A stretch of DNA of 5,076 bases from Patescibacteria group bacterium (GCA_022710205.1 JAKLHJ010000055.1:1-5076), one strand, 5' to 3'; shown: positions 1 to 4,938, counted from the stretch's first letter. The notes: generated from the sequence alone by a model not told the origin. Program-made: numbers and translations.

Positions 1-11
1 TTGCAAAAAAT

Positions 12-20
12 TGCTATAAT
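12..20 (+). promoter_or_regulatory. Extended -10 promoter of the SMC gene (leaderless)
   Basis: The sequence reads TGC followed by a perfect TATAAT (15-20), which is an extended -10 element. Any -35 box would lie upstream of the window. A start site about 7 nt after the -10 box falls at or next to the A of the ATG at 27. There is no purine-rich Shine-Dalgarno sequence before that ATG, so the transcript is inferred to be leaderless. Every other gene here has a clear GGAG-type site, which makes the contrast meaningful. Confidence 0.6.
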
Positions 21-26
21 TTACGT

Positions 27-2177
27 ATGAACCTCAAGCGTCTTGAATTGCTTGGCTTTAAGTCTTTTGCGAAAAAGACGGTTTTGGATTTTGAATCTGA
101 TGTTACGGCCATTGTCGGGCCAAACGGTTCCGGAAAATCAAACGTAGCCGAGGCTTTCCGCTGGGCGCTCGGAGAACAGTCGCTCAAGTCGCTCCGAGGA
201 AAGAGAGGAGAAGATCTTATTTTCAACGGCTCTGCCGGTCATCCAAAATTGAATCATGCGAGCGTTGAGGTTGTGTTTAATAATAAAGAAAGAGTTTTTG
301 CTATCGACTTCGACGAGGTTGCTGTCTCCAGACATATATATAGAGACGGAACCAACGAATATTTCATAAACGGCACCAAGGTTCGCTTGAAAGATGTTAT
401 TGAATTGCTCTCGGCGGTGTCGCTTGGTGTTTCGAGCCATCACATAATTAGTCAGGGCGAGGCGGACAGGATACTTAACGCGAATATGTTTGAGCGCAGG
501 GAGATGATAGAAGACGCTCTCGGTCTTAAAGTTTTTCAATACAAAAAAGAAGAATCAGAAAAGAAATTAGAAAAAACGCGTGAAAATATTAAGGAGGTTG
601 AATCGCTAAGGAGGGAGATTGCTCCGCATCTCCGATTTTTGCGTAAGCAGATAGAACAGGTGAAGAAGGCCGAGGAAATGCGCGCGGAACTTATCTCTAT
701 ATATAAAGAATATTTTAAACGCGAAGAAGAATACCTGAATAATTTCCGCGTGGTATTGGCAAAAGAAAAAGGGGATCCTGATGCGAAGCTGAAGGCCGTT
801 GATTCCGAGATCGTAAGACTTTCGGCTGTTTTGGGTTCAGCGAATACTGCCGATCCGGCCAAGGTGACCAGACTTCGTGAACTAGATGCGAATATTTATG
901 AATTAAGAAGCAAGAAAAATAATCTTGAGCGTGAAATAGGAAAACTCGATGCCCTCATTGAGATAAAATCAGTTTCTGAAGAGAAGGGGCCTGAAAATAG
1001 AAATATTCGTATAAACGAAAAAGGCGAGAGAATCTGTATTTACTGCGCGCAGGTTGTCCCACGCGTAGTGGATGAGGTGCGCGAGGACGAAATAAAGCAG
1101 GCCAGAGAGAAGGAGGTATCAGAGATACGCGCAAAAAGAGACGAAGTAGAAAAAATGATCCACTCGCTTCACGAGAGCGAGAGCCGCGTGCTTGCAGAGC
1201 AGGATCTCATAAGGGCTGAAATAGAATCCAAAAAAGATGAATTCCGTGATTCCGAGAGGGCGCTTTATGAGCTCCGCGCAGAGAGGAGTAACTTGCTCTC
1301 GATCCTTAATTCCGTTCGCGCCAAAGAAGAAAAGTTCAATATGGAGGAGGGCGCTTTCAAAATGGAGCAGACGGAGGCTGTGGTGCTTGCCGGTCGCGAG
1401 GCCGCCAACTTCCGCGATTTTGTGATTCCGGCAGAGACTGCCGGTGAGCCTCGCGTAGTTCAAGAAGAGAGGCGCCGCAAGATAGAGAGGATAAAGATTA
1501 GGCTCGAAGATATGGGTAATTCGGGCGAGGATGTTCTCAAGGAATACAACGAGGCTGAGGAGCGCGACAGATTCCTGGAGAAAGAGATCGGCGACCTTAC
1601 AAGAAGCGCAGAAGACCTCGAGGCGCTCATGGCGGAGCTTTCGGAGAAGGTAAATACAGAGTTCAAGAAGGGGGTAGAGAGAATAAACAAACAGTTCAAC
1701 GAATTCTTCATGCTTATGTTTGGAGGAGGGTCCGCCGAGCTCACGCTTGTCGTTCCCCAGAAGAAAAAGTCGGTAGAAGAGACCGCTCTCGGAGTGGCAA
1801 TGCCCAATGAGGAGGCGGAAGAGGAGGGGGTAGATATAAACGTCAGTTTGCCGAGAAAAAAGATCAAGGGGCTCCAGATGCTTTCCGGGGGGGAGAGGGC
1901 CCTTACTTCTATTGCGCTTCTCTTTGCTGTGTCTCAGGTCAATCCGCCCCCATTCCTTATCCTCGATGAAACTGACGCCGCTCTTGATGAATCTAATTCC
2001 AAGAAATACGGAGATATGCTCGAGAATCTTTCAAAGATATCTCAGCTTATTGTCGTCACACACAACAGAGAGACAATGTCACGAGCCGGAATTTTGTATG
2101 GTGTGACAATGGGTGCCGACGGTGTATCGAGATTACTCTCAATCAAATTCGACGAAGCGGTCAAAATTGCGAAATAA
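27..2177 (+). CDS. smc: Short SMC-family ATPase with a CxxC (zinc-hook-like) apex
   Basis: SMC proteins are ATP-driven DNA-tethering or loop-extruding machines that act in chromosome organisation and segregation. The head is complete: MNLKRLELLGFKSF start, Walker A GPNGSGKS (31-38), Q-loop Q143, an SMC-type ERREMIEDALGL segment, FGGGSAELTL (565-574), signature LSGGER (619-624), Walker B FLILDETD (643-650, catalytic Glu648), D-loop ALDE and H-loop His679. The protein is 716 aa, whereas canonical bacterial SMC is about 1,100-1,200 aa with a globular hinge. Here the arms (about 160-325 and 350-555, rich in K/E/R) are short and no hinge domain is visible. At the midpoint lies C337-I-Y-C340, resembling the Rad50 zinc hook. 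A non-helical break occurs near 453-475. The start is the only ATG near the N-terminus and follows the extended -10 box. No ScpA or ScpB gene is in the window. SMC family membership is firm; the zinc-hook role is inference. The alternative is a Rad50/SbcC-like repair ATPase, but the head motifs favour SMC. Confidence 0.93.
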   Translation: MNLKRLELLGFKSFAKKTVLDFESDVTAIVGPNGSGKSNVAEAFRWALGEQSLKSLRGKRGEDLIFNGSAGHPKLNHASVEVVFNNKERVFAIDFDEVAVSRHIYRDGTNEYFINGTKVRLKDVIELLSAVSLGVSSHHIISQGEADRILNANMFERREMIEDALGLKVFQYKKEESEKKLEKTRENIKEVESLRREIAPHLRFLRKQIEQVKKAEEMRAELISIYKEYFKREEEYLNNFRVVLAKEKGDPDAKLKAVDSEIVRLSAVLGSANTADPAKVTRLRELDANIYELRSKKNNLEREIGKLDALIEIKSVSEEKGPENRNIRINEKGERICIYCAQVVPRVVDEVREDEIKQAREKEVSEIRAKRDEVEKMIHSLHESESRVLAEQDLIRAEIESKKDEFRDSERALYELRAERSNLLSILNSVRAKEEKFNMEEGAFKMEQTEAVVLAGREAANFRDFVIPAETAGEPRVVQEERRRKIERIKIRLEDMGNSGEDVLKEYNEAEERDRFLEKEIGDLTRSAEDLEALMAELSEKVNTEFKKGVERINKQFNEFFMLMFGGGSAELTLVVPQKKKSVEETALGVAMPNEEAEEEGVDINVSLPRKKIKGLQMLSGGERALTSIALLFAVSQVNPPPFLILDETDAALDESNSKKYGDMLENLSKISQLIVVTHNRETMSRAGILYGVTMGADGVSRLLSIKFDEAVKIAK

Positions 2178-2187
2178 TTAAGTTTGA

Positions 2188-2228
2188 TTTACCCGCAAAA
2201 ATTTTCGCAGAAAATTTCGGCGGGTAAA
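2188..2228. repeat. Inverted repeat with TTTACCC...GGGTAAA ends
   Basis: TTTACCCGC (2188-2196) pairs exactly with GCGGGTAAA (2220-2228). After two mismatches the stem continues as AAATTTTC (2199-2206) with GAAAATTT (2210-2217), closing on a 3-nt GCA loop. It begins 10 nt after the SMC stop codon. No U-tract follows, so it is not a standard Rho-independent terminator; it may be an mRNA 3'-end stabiliser or a dispersed palindromic repeat. Confidence 0.75.
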
Positions 2229-2300
2229 GCGGTAAAAATCGCTAAGTAGTTTTATTTTAACTATTTTCTACATACCACTTTCTGCTTTCTATTTGGGCTC

Positions 2301-2343
2301 AGCCCTGTACTGAAAATCGCCTAGCGATTTCTAGTACAGGGTT
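2301..2343. repeat. Inverted repeat with CCCTGT...ACAGGG ends
   Basis: CCCTGTACT (2303-2311) pairs with AGTACAGGG (2333-2341), then one G.U wobble, one A.C mismatch and a 7-bp inner stem AAATCGC/GCGATTT closing on CTA. A further A-T and G.U pair extend the base to 2301/2343. No T-run follows. Its ends match two other intergenic repeats in the window (4086-4117 and 4936-5015). Confidence 0.75.
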
Positions 2344-2346
2344 TAC

Positions 2347-2376
2347 ATTACTACCTAAATGTAGTAGTTTTCTTTT
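2347..2376 (+). terminator. Weak Rho-independent-like terminator after the SMC gene
   Basis: ATTACTAC (2347-2354) pairs with GTAGTAGT (2361-2368), with one G.U pair and a 6-nt loop, and runs into TTTCTTTT. The stem is AT-rich and so of modest stability. It is the only stem-plus-T-run between the SMC gene and the following operon, so it is the best candidate for ending the SMC transcript. Confidence 0.35.
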
Positions 2377-2383
2377 AAGAACC

Positions 2384-2410
2384 TTGAAAAGTTAATAAAA
2401 ACAATATGAA
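2384..2410 (+). promoter_or_regulatory. Possible weak promoter for the four-gene operon
   Basis: TTGAAA (2384-2389) and TATGAA (2405-2410) are separated by 15 bp, which is short. The implied start site (about 2417) would fall after the Shine-Dalgarno AAAGGAG at 2409-2415, which argues against it. Another option is TTTACA (2342-2347) with TAGTTT (2365-2370) at 17 bp, but its -10 is poor and overlaps the terminator-like hairpin. Transcription may also read through from the SMC gene. No good promoter is evident. Confidence 0.15.
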
Positions 2411-2421
2411 AGGAGCTCTGA

Positions 2422-2805
2422 ATGGCCGAAAGCAATCTTCGAGACGAACTGGATCGGGTGTTTAGGGATATGGAAACTGCCAAGAGAATTATCGCCAATT
2501 GCGAATGGCGCAGGCGAGACATTTTCGAAAAGTTGCAGAAAGAATGTGCCCACAAGGGTATAATTTTTTATTGCCCCACCAGGTCTTCTTCTTATGTCCC
2601 GCTTCTTATGTGCGCCGATTGTGGTTTTGGTGGCGGAGAAGCGGACTCTGTCGAGTGGGTAAAGGAGCTCCTTAGTCCCGTGGGAGCAACGCTTGTAACA
2701 GAGCAAGGTATGCTTGAAGCGTGTAACGCCATTTTTGGCGAAGACTATATTGACCCGACCATCATTCATTACGTGGAAGGCATTGAAGACACCGGTATAT
2801 GGTAA
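2422..2805 (+). CDS. Small Cys-rich probable zinc-binding protein, paralogue 1
   Basis: This 127-aa protein is not a family I can name. Residues 1-40 are a charged, probably helical segment, including RRDIF at 31-35. It is followed by C42-A-H44, C51, and a C64-A-D-C67-G knuckle typical of zinc ribbons or treble clefs; C42/H44/C64/C67 are the likely metal ligands. The C-terminal 60 residues are mixed and acidic, ending in IEDTGIW. There is no signal peptide or membrane segment, so it is probably cytoplasmic. The ATG at 2422 is preceded by AAAGGAG (2409-2415) with a 6-nt gap. It is the first gene of an operon with two proteins of the same plan, sharing R-D-I-F followed by C-x-H with the next one. 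Zinc binding is inferred; DNA, RNA or protein binding are all open. Confidence 0.85.
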   Translation: MAESNLRDELDRVFRDMETAKRIIANCEWRRRDIFEKLQKECAHKGIIFYCPTRSSSYVPLLMCADCGFGGGEADSVEWVKELLSPVGATLVTEQGMLEACNAIFGEDYIDPTIIHYVEGIEDTGIW

Positions 2806-2821
2806 GAAGGAGGAAACGATA

Positions 2822-3124
2822 ATGAAAGAAGATCATCTTAATAAAATGAAGAAAGAAATTCTGACCTTGAATAAAGAGATCAGTGATCGGATAAGGGCGC
2901 GGGATATCTTCCGAGCTCAAATTCGCAATTCCTGTAAGCACAACACGAACTACTTCTATTGGGTCATGGATCCTCCGAATTTTGAGGGCAAGTCGCACCT
3001 CGGCTTTATTTGCTGCATTTGCGGCAAGCAGAGCCTTGTGCTCGCTAAGCCCGGAGACTTCCCGTGCAAGAATCAGGTTCCTTATAATGACTTTTGTGCG
3101 ATCATCCGTGACCTCACATTATAA
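2822..3124 (+). CDS. Small Cys-rich probable zinc-binding protein, paralogue 2
   Basis: This 100-aa protein has unknown function. A lysine- and glutamate-rich N-terminal helix (1-36) carries R-A-R-D-I-F (25-30), matching the RRDIF of the preceding gene. Then come C38-K-H40 and, 24 residues on, C64-C-I-C67-G; C82 and C92 are extra cysteines. The spacing C-x-H ... C-x2-C-G repeats that of both neighbours, so a metal-binding knuckle is likely. The frame is open upstream to 2714, but the start is set at ATG 2822 because a full Shine-Dalgarno AAGGAGG (2807-2813) lies 8 nt before it. The upstream extension would also overlap the preceding gene. Only 16 nt separate it from that gene's stop codon, so the two are co-transcribed. 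No transmembrane segment is visible. Confidence 0.85.
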   Translation: MKEDHLNKMKKEILTLNKEISDRIRARDIFRAQIRNSCKHNTNYFYWVMDPPNFEGKSHLGFICCICGKQSLVLAKPGDFPCKNQVPYNDFCAIIRDLTL

Positions 3125-3137
3125 GGAGGGTTAAATT

Positions 3138-3638
3138 ATGACTGAAAACGAACGCGAGAAACTTCGCCAGGAATTGCTCGAGAGGGGAAGACAGACGCGT
3201 GATAAGATCGTCGAATGGGAAAAACAACATCCCGACGAAACTTATTGCGGTTGTTGTCATGAAGGAAGGCTTATCTCCTGTAATCGGATCAAAGAAATTA
3301 TGCCCGGGCTTACTTCTCTTAGTCTTAATACCCTATGTATGTCCTGTGGGCGCTCTGCGTTAGGACTGGCGGCTCACTATACTTCCGAATGGAGTCAAAC
3401 GGGACACAGCAACAACAGCACAAGAGTTGACTGCGTTTTGTTTGACGAGTGCATGTTCTTGCTCCAGACCGGACACGAAATGCCCGTCGGAGATCGTAAT
3501 GCGGCGGAGCTGGTTCGCCTCGAGTGTGAGCTTGAGGCTGTGAATAACCAGATTACCCATTCCGAGAAGATGCGGAGCGAACTGCTCGCTTCTATCGAGA
3601 GAATCAAGCAGGAGAATCCCGCGGAGGAAAAATCATGA
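3138..3638 (+). CDS. Cys-rich probable zinc-binding protein with C-terminal coil, paralogue 3
   Basis: This 166-aa protein has unknown function. It follows the plan of the two genes before it: a charged helix (1-34), C37-G-C-C40-H41 (so both CxxC and C-x-H are present), C48, then C67-M-S-C70-G, 26 residues after H41. It differs in a central segment with further Cys/His (H80, H90, C99, C105, H113) and a clear second helical region (about 122-160, ending KQENPAEEKS) that looks like a coiled coil. The two helical ends could form an antiparallel hairpin or mediate oligomers. The Shine-Dalgarno AAGGAGG (3123-3129) overlaps the preceding stop codon and is 8 nt from the ATG. This is consistent with translational coupling inside the operon. 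Confidence 0.85.
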   Translation: MTENEREKLRQELLERGRQTRDKIVEWEKQHPDETYCGCCHEGRLISCNRIKEIMPGLTSLSLNTLCMSCGRSALGLAAHYTSEWSQTGHSNNSTRVDCVLFDECMFLLQTGHEMPVGDRNAAELVRLECELEAVNNQITHSEKMRSELLASIERIKQENPAEEKS

Positions 3639-3658
3639 TCGAAGAAAGTGGAGCCTGA
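3635..3658 (+). other. Seven-codon mini-ORF (MIEESGA), coupling leader or frameshift scar
   Basis: An ATG at 3635 overlaps the TGA stop of the preceding gene (ATGA) and has a strong site, GGAGG (3623-3627), 7 nt before it. It reads MIEESGA and stops at 3656-3658, one base before the ATG at 3660. It may be a coupling leader that delivers ribosomes to the next gene by reinitiation. It may also be the true start of that gene broken by a 1-nt indel, since the +1 frame continues as VEPEMKKRK. The sequence alone does not decide. Confidence 0.3.
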
Positions 3659-3659
3659 G

Positions 3660-3947
3660 ATGAAGAAAAGAAAGGCCCAGATCCAAGACCCACCTGTCCT
3701 CAGTCCTTTTGTGGAACAAGAAAACGAGAGGATCGTCCGCGTTGTAAATAAGAGTTTCTTTTTTCTAACGATCGTATCACAAAAATCGGGTGTGACTCAA
3801 GACGCCTTGATGGCGGTATTACTCCATCTCGGTATCAAAAGAATGAACACCGACAAGGAGTATGAAAAGAAGATTGTCGAACTCGCCGGAAAGAGGAAGG
3901 ATGGCAAGCGTCCTGGTCCGGATGATACCGTGAGAAAACTTAGATAG
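3660..3947 (+). CDS. Small basic protein of unknown function, last gene of the operon
   Basis: This is a 95-aa protein from ATG 3660, or 99 aa from GTG 3648 (adding MEPE). I prefer 3660 because GGAG (3650-3653) lies 6 nt before it, while the GTG has only a weak purine stretch. I do not recognise a family. It opens with a basic MKKRK tail. A central predicted helical stretch (about 20-60, FFFLTIVSQKSGVTQDAL) could hold a helix-turn-helix-like fold, but no diagnostic motif is visible. The C-terminus is lysine-rich (GKRKDGKRPGPDD). Unlike the three genes before it, it has no cysteines. It sits 21 nt after the preceding stop codon and is followed by the operon terminator. Nucleic-acid binding is only a guess from its charge. 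Confidence 0.75.
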   Translation: MKKRKAQIQDPPVLSPFVEQENERIVRVVNKSFFFLTIVSQKSGVTQDALMAVLLHLGIKRMNTDKEYEKKIVELAGKRKDGKRPGPDDTVRKLR

Positions 3948-3989
3948 AAAATTAAGGAGCGAGAGAAGAAGGGGAAGTGATTCCCAACC

Positions 3990-4020
3990 GGCCCGGGTAA
4001 ATGATACCCGGGCCTTTTTT
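3990..4020 (+). terminator. Strong Rho-independent terminator of the four-gene operon
   Basis: A perfect 10-bp stem, GGCCCGGGTA (3990-3999) with TACCCGGGCC (4005-4014), encloses the loop AATGA and runs directly into six Ts, then more AT-rich sequence. It lies 43 nt after the last stop codon of the operon. This is a textbook intrinsic terminator. Confidence 0.95.
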
Positions 4021-4028
4021 AATATTTT

Positions 4029-4051
4029 TTATCAAGGTCGGACCTTGATAA
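4029..4051. promoter_or_regulatory. Perfect 23-bp dyad, possible operator
   Basis: TTATCAAGGTC, a central G, then GACCTTGATAA: two 11-nt arms with no mismatch and a 1-nt centre. The tiny centre disfavours a full RNA hairpin and fits a binding site for a dimeric DNA-binding protein better. It lies just downstream of the operon terminator and 88 bp before the -35 box of the next promoter, so a regulatory role on that promoter would have to act at a distance. Confidence 0.45.
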
Positions 4052-4085
4052 TATGGCTTAAAATATATATAAAAACCGGCACCCT

Positions 4086-4117
4086 GCCCTGTAGTAAGCT
4101 TTGCTTTACTACAGAGG
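4086..4117. repeat. Inverted repeat with CCCTGT...ACAG-GG ends
   Basis: CTGTAGTA (4089-4096) pairs with TACTACAG (4107-4114). An inner AGC/GCT stem (4097-4099, 4103-4105) closes on TTT with T4106 bulged. CC (4087-4088) pairs with GG (4116-4117) around a bulged A. No T-tract follows in either sense. Its outer CCCTGT matches the repeats at 2301-2343 and 4936-5015. Confidence 0.65.
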
Positions 4118-4134
4118 CCCCGCCAAGGCGGGGG
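4118..4134. repeat. GC hairpin just upstream of a promoter
   Basis: CCCCGCC (4118-4124) and GGCGGGG (4127-4133) form a perfect 7-bp GC arm with only AA between, so in RNA the innermost pair would have to open. It ends 6 nt before the -35 box at 4140 and has no T-run. It may insulate the promoter from upstream read-through or affect local DNA structure. Confidence 0.55.
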
Positions 4135-4139
4135 TAAAC

Positions 4140-4168
4140 TTGACAAAAATAATGAAAGGTGCTATACT
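4140..4168 (+). promoter_or_regulatory. Sigma70-type promoter for the high-GC gene
   Basis: A perfect -35 TTGACA (4140-4145), a 17-bp spacer and -10 TATACT (4163-4168) preceded by TGC (extended -10) form a very strong housekeeping-type promoter. The expected start site is near 4175, giving a 5' UTR of about 70 nt. The promoter is AT-rich and resembles the host's own promoters, unlike the gene it drives. Confidence 0.9.
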
Positions 4169-4209
4169 TGTAAGAGAAGATAAGTTAATAAGTTCTTTGC
4201 ATTCAAATA

Positions 4210-4242
4210 GGCCGCAAGGCCCCGATTGACCAGGGAGGTCAA
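4210..4242 (+). promoter_or_regulatory. Two 5' UTR hairpins, the second enclosing the RBS
   Basis: GGCC-GCAA-GGCC (4210-4221) is a 4-bp stem with a GNRA loop. TTGACC (4226-4231) pairs fully with GGTCAA (4237-4242) around AGGGA (4232-4236). The Shine-Dalgarno AGGGAGG (4232-4238) therefore lies partly in the loop and partly in the stem, ending 1 nt before the ATG at 4244. This could tune or gate initiation, or present the site in an exposed loop. No known riboswitch class is recognised. Confidence 0.55.
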
Positions 4243-4243
4243 A

Positions 4244-4822
4244 ATGGACATCGTCGTCAGCGTCAACCAGGTCCTCAACACGATGGACAAGGTCATCCTC
4301 GCCAACTGCGAGGTGCCGAAGAAGGTCGCCCGCCGCAAGAAGGTGCACAAGTACGAGAAGGCCAGCTACTGTTCCGACGTCGAGTCCAAGAAGCGCCACA
4401 TCGAGAACTCCAACCGCAAGGCCGTCCTCGACCAGATCTCCGACGCCCTCGACAACCGCACGCCCAACCCGTTCTACACCATGAGCGAGCAGGTCCCGAT
4501 CGTCACCGTCACGCCCGCCCAGATCGTCCTCGCCATCGAGCCCATCGATTACCTCGGGAACGTGGACGGCGACATCATCACGCACAACGGGATGTTCGTC
4601 TCCGCCTCCTTCGGGGAGGAGGTCTCGCAGAGCGAGATCGTCGCGAACGCCCCGATCGAGGTCACGATCGGCGAGGACGGCCAGATCGCCAGCGCCAGCT
4701 TCGGCATCGAGCCGAAGGAGACCCCGGCCACCCAGCAGATCGGCCAGGTCCTCATCCCGGCCGGCGACCCGAACGACTTCCGGCAGAAGCAGCTCCAGGA
4801 CATGAAGCCGCTCTACTGCTAG
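4244..4822 (+). CDS. High-GC3 protein of unknown function with duplicated SASFG motif
   Basis: This 192-aa protein matches no family I recognise. Residues 26-40 are strongly basic (KKVARRKKVHKYEKA). Residues 83-160 look beta-rich and acidic. They contain a repeat about 30 residues apart: NGMFVSASFG (115-124) and DGQIASASFG (145-154). The C-terminus ends in Cys192; C22 and C43 are the only other cysteines. There is no signal peptide or membrane segment. The ATG at 4244 has AGGGAGG 5 nt before it; an in-frame TTG at 4226 lies inside the RBS hairpin and is rejected. Codon use is extreme: 190 of 192 codons end in C or G (exceptions TGT and GAT), none end in A, and all nine Leu codons are CTC. Its neighbours use AAA, GAA and AGA freely. 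It has its own strong promoter and terminator. A foreign origin or very high expression is inferred; a role is not. Confidence 0.88.
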   Translation: MDIVVSVNQVLNTMDKVILANCEVPKKVARRKKVHKYEKASYCSDVESKKRHIENSNRKAVLDQISDALDNRTPNPFYTMSEQVPIVTVTPAQIVLAIEPIDYLGNVDGDIITHNGMFVSASFGEEVSQSEIVANAPIEVTIGEDGQIASASFGIEPKETPATQQIGQVLIPAGDPNDFRQKQLQDMKPLYC

Positions 4823-4910
4823 AAGGTCTCGCGGTCCCTATAGGACGTAGCAAGCCCCTCGCGGCTAGCTGCGGTACGGCAAAAGGGTTTGCGTTACACA
4901 GCGCGCCCGG
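4823..4910 (+). other. GC-rich structured 3' UTR of the high-GC gene
   Basis: These 88 nt between the stop codon and the terminator keep the GC-rich composition of the gene. GCAAGCCC (4850-4857) pairs with GGGTTTGC (4885-4892) with one G.U pair, enclosing a 27-nt GC-rich region. A smaller GTCC/GGAC hairpin lies at 4834-4845. No ORF with a start and RBS is seen and no tRNA or known RNA family is recognised. It may be an ordinary structured trailer or the source of a 3'-derived small RNA. Confidence 0.4.
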
Positions 4911-4938
4911 CCCCATGCGAAAGCATGGGGTTTTCTTT
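4911..4938 (+). terminator. Rho-independent terminator with GAAA tetraloop
   Basis: A perfect 8-bp stem, CCCCATGC (4911-4918) with GCATGGGG (4923-4930), is closed by the stable GNRA loop GAAA and followed by TTTTCTTT. It ends the transcript of the high-GC gene 88 nt after its stop codon. Confidence 0.95.

Noticed and set aside
1..6. TTGCAA at the window start as a -35 box for the SMC promoter
   Set aside because: It is only 8 bp from the TATAAT box, far too close for sigma70; the extended -10 element makes a -35 less necessary.
138..1867. Several minus-strand open frames of 108-135 codons opposite the SMC gene
   Set aside because: They lie entirely within a strongly supported conserved gene, have serine- or leucine-rich translations and no RBS or recognisable domains.
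2714..2821. An upstream ATG at 2714 extending paralogue 2 by 36 codons
   Set aside because: It would overlap the preceding gene by 92 bases, while AAGGAGG at 8 nt marks ATG 2822 as the start.
3977..4000. A GTG-started 7-codon ORF (VIPNRPG) running into the terminator stem
   Set aside because: It has no well-placed RBS and most of it is the terminator's left arm, so it is not a credible attenuator-type leader; no gene follows on the same transcript.
4045..4071. TTGATA with TATATA as an additional promoter upstream of the high-GC gene
   Set aside because: The possible spacers are 13-15 bp, TATATA arises simply from the AT-rich stretch, and the much better promoter at 4140-4168 lies downstream.
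4226..4243. TTG at 4226 as the start of the high-GC gene, adding six residues
   Set aside because: It has no RBS of its own and lies in the left arm of the hairpin around the Shine-Dalgarno. ATG 4244 has AGGGAGG at 5 nt.
4109..4585. A 158-codon open frame on the minus strand opposite the high-GC gene
   Set aside because: It arises because a plus-strand gene with almost only C/G third positions rarely creates stop codons in the opposing frame. Its translation is low-complexity V/D/L/G, it has no RBS, and it runs through the promoter and hairpin region.
4823..4910. A tRNA, tmRNA or known riboswitch in the GC-rich spacer
   Set aside because: There is no T-loop consensus, CCA end or cloverleaf. 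The fold does not match any RNA class I can recognise.
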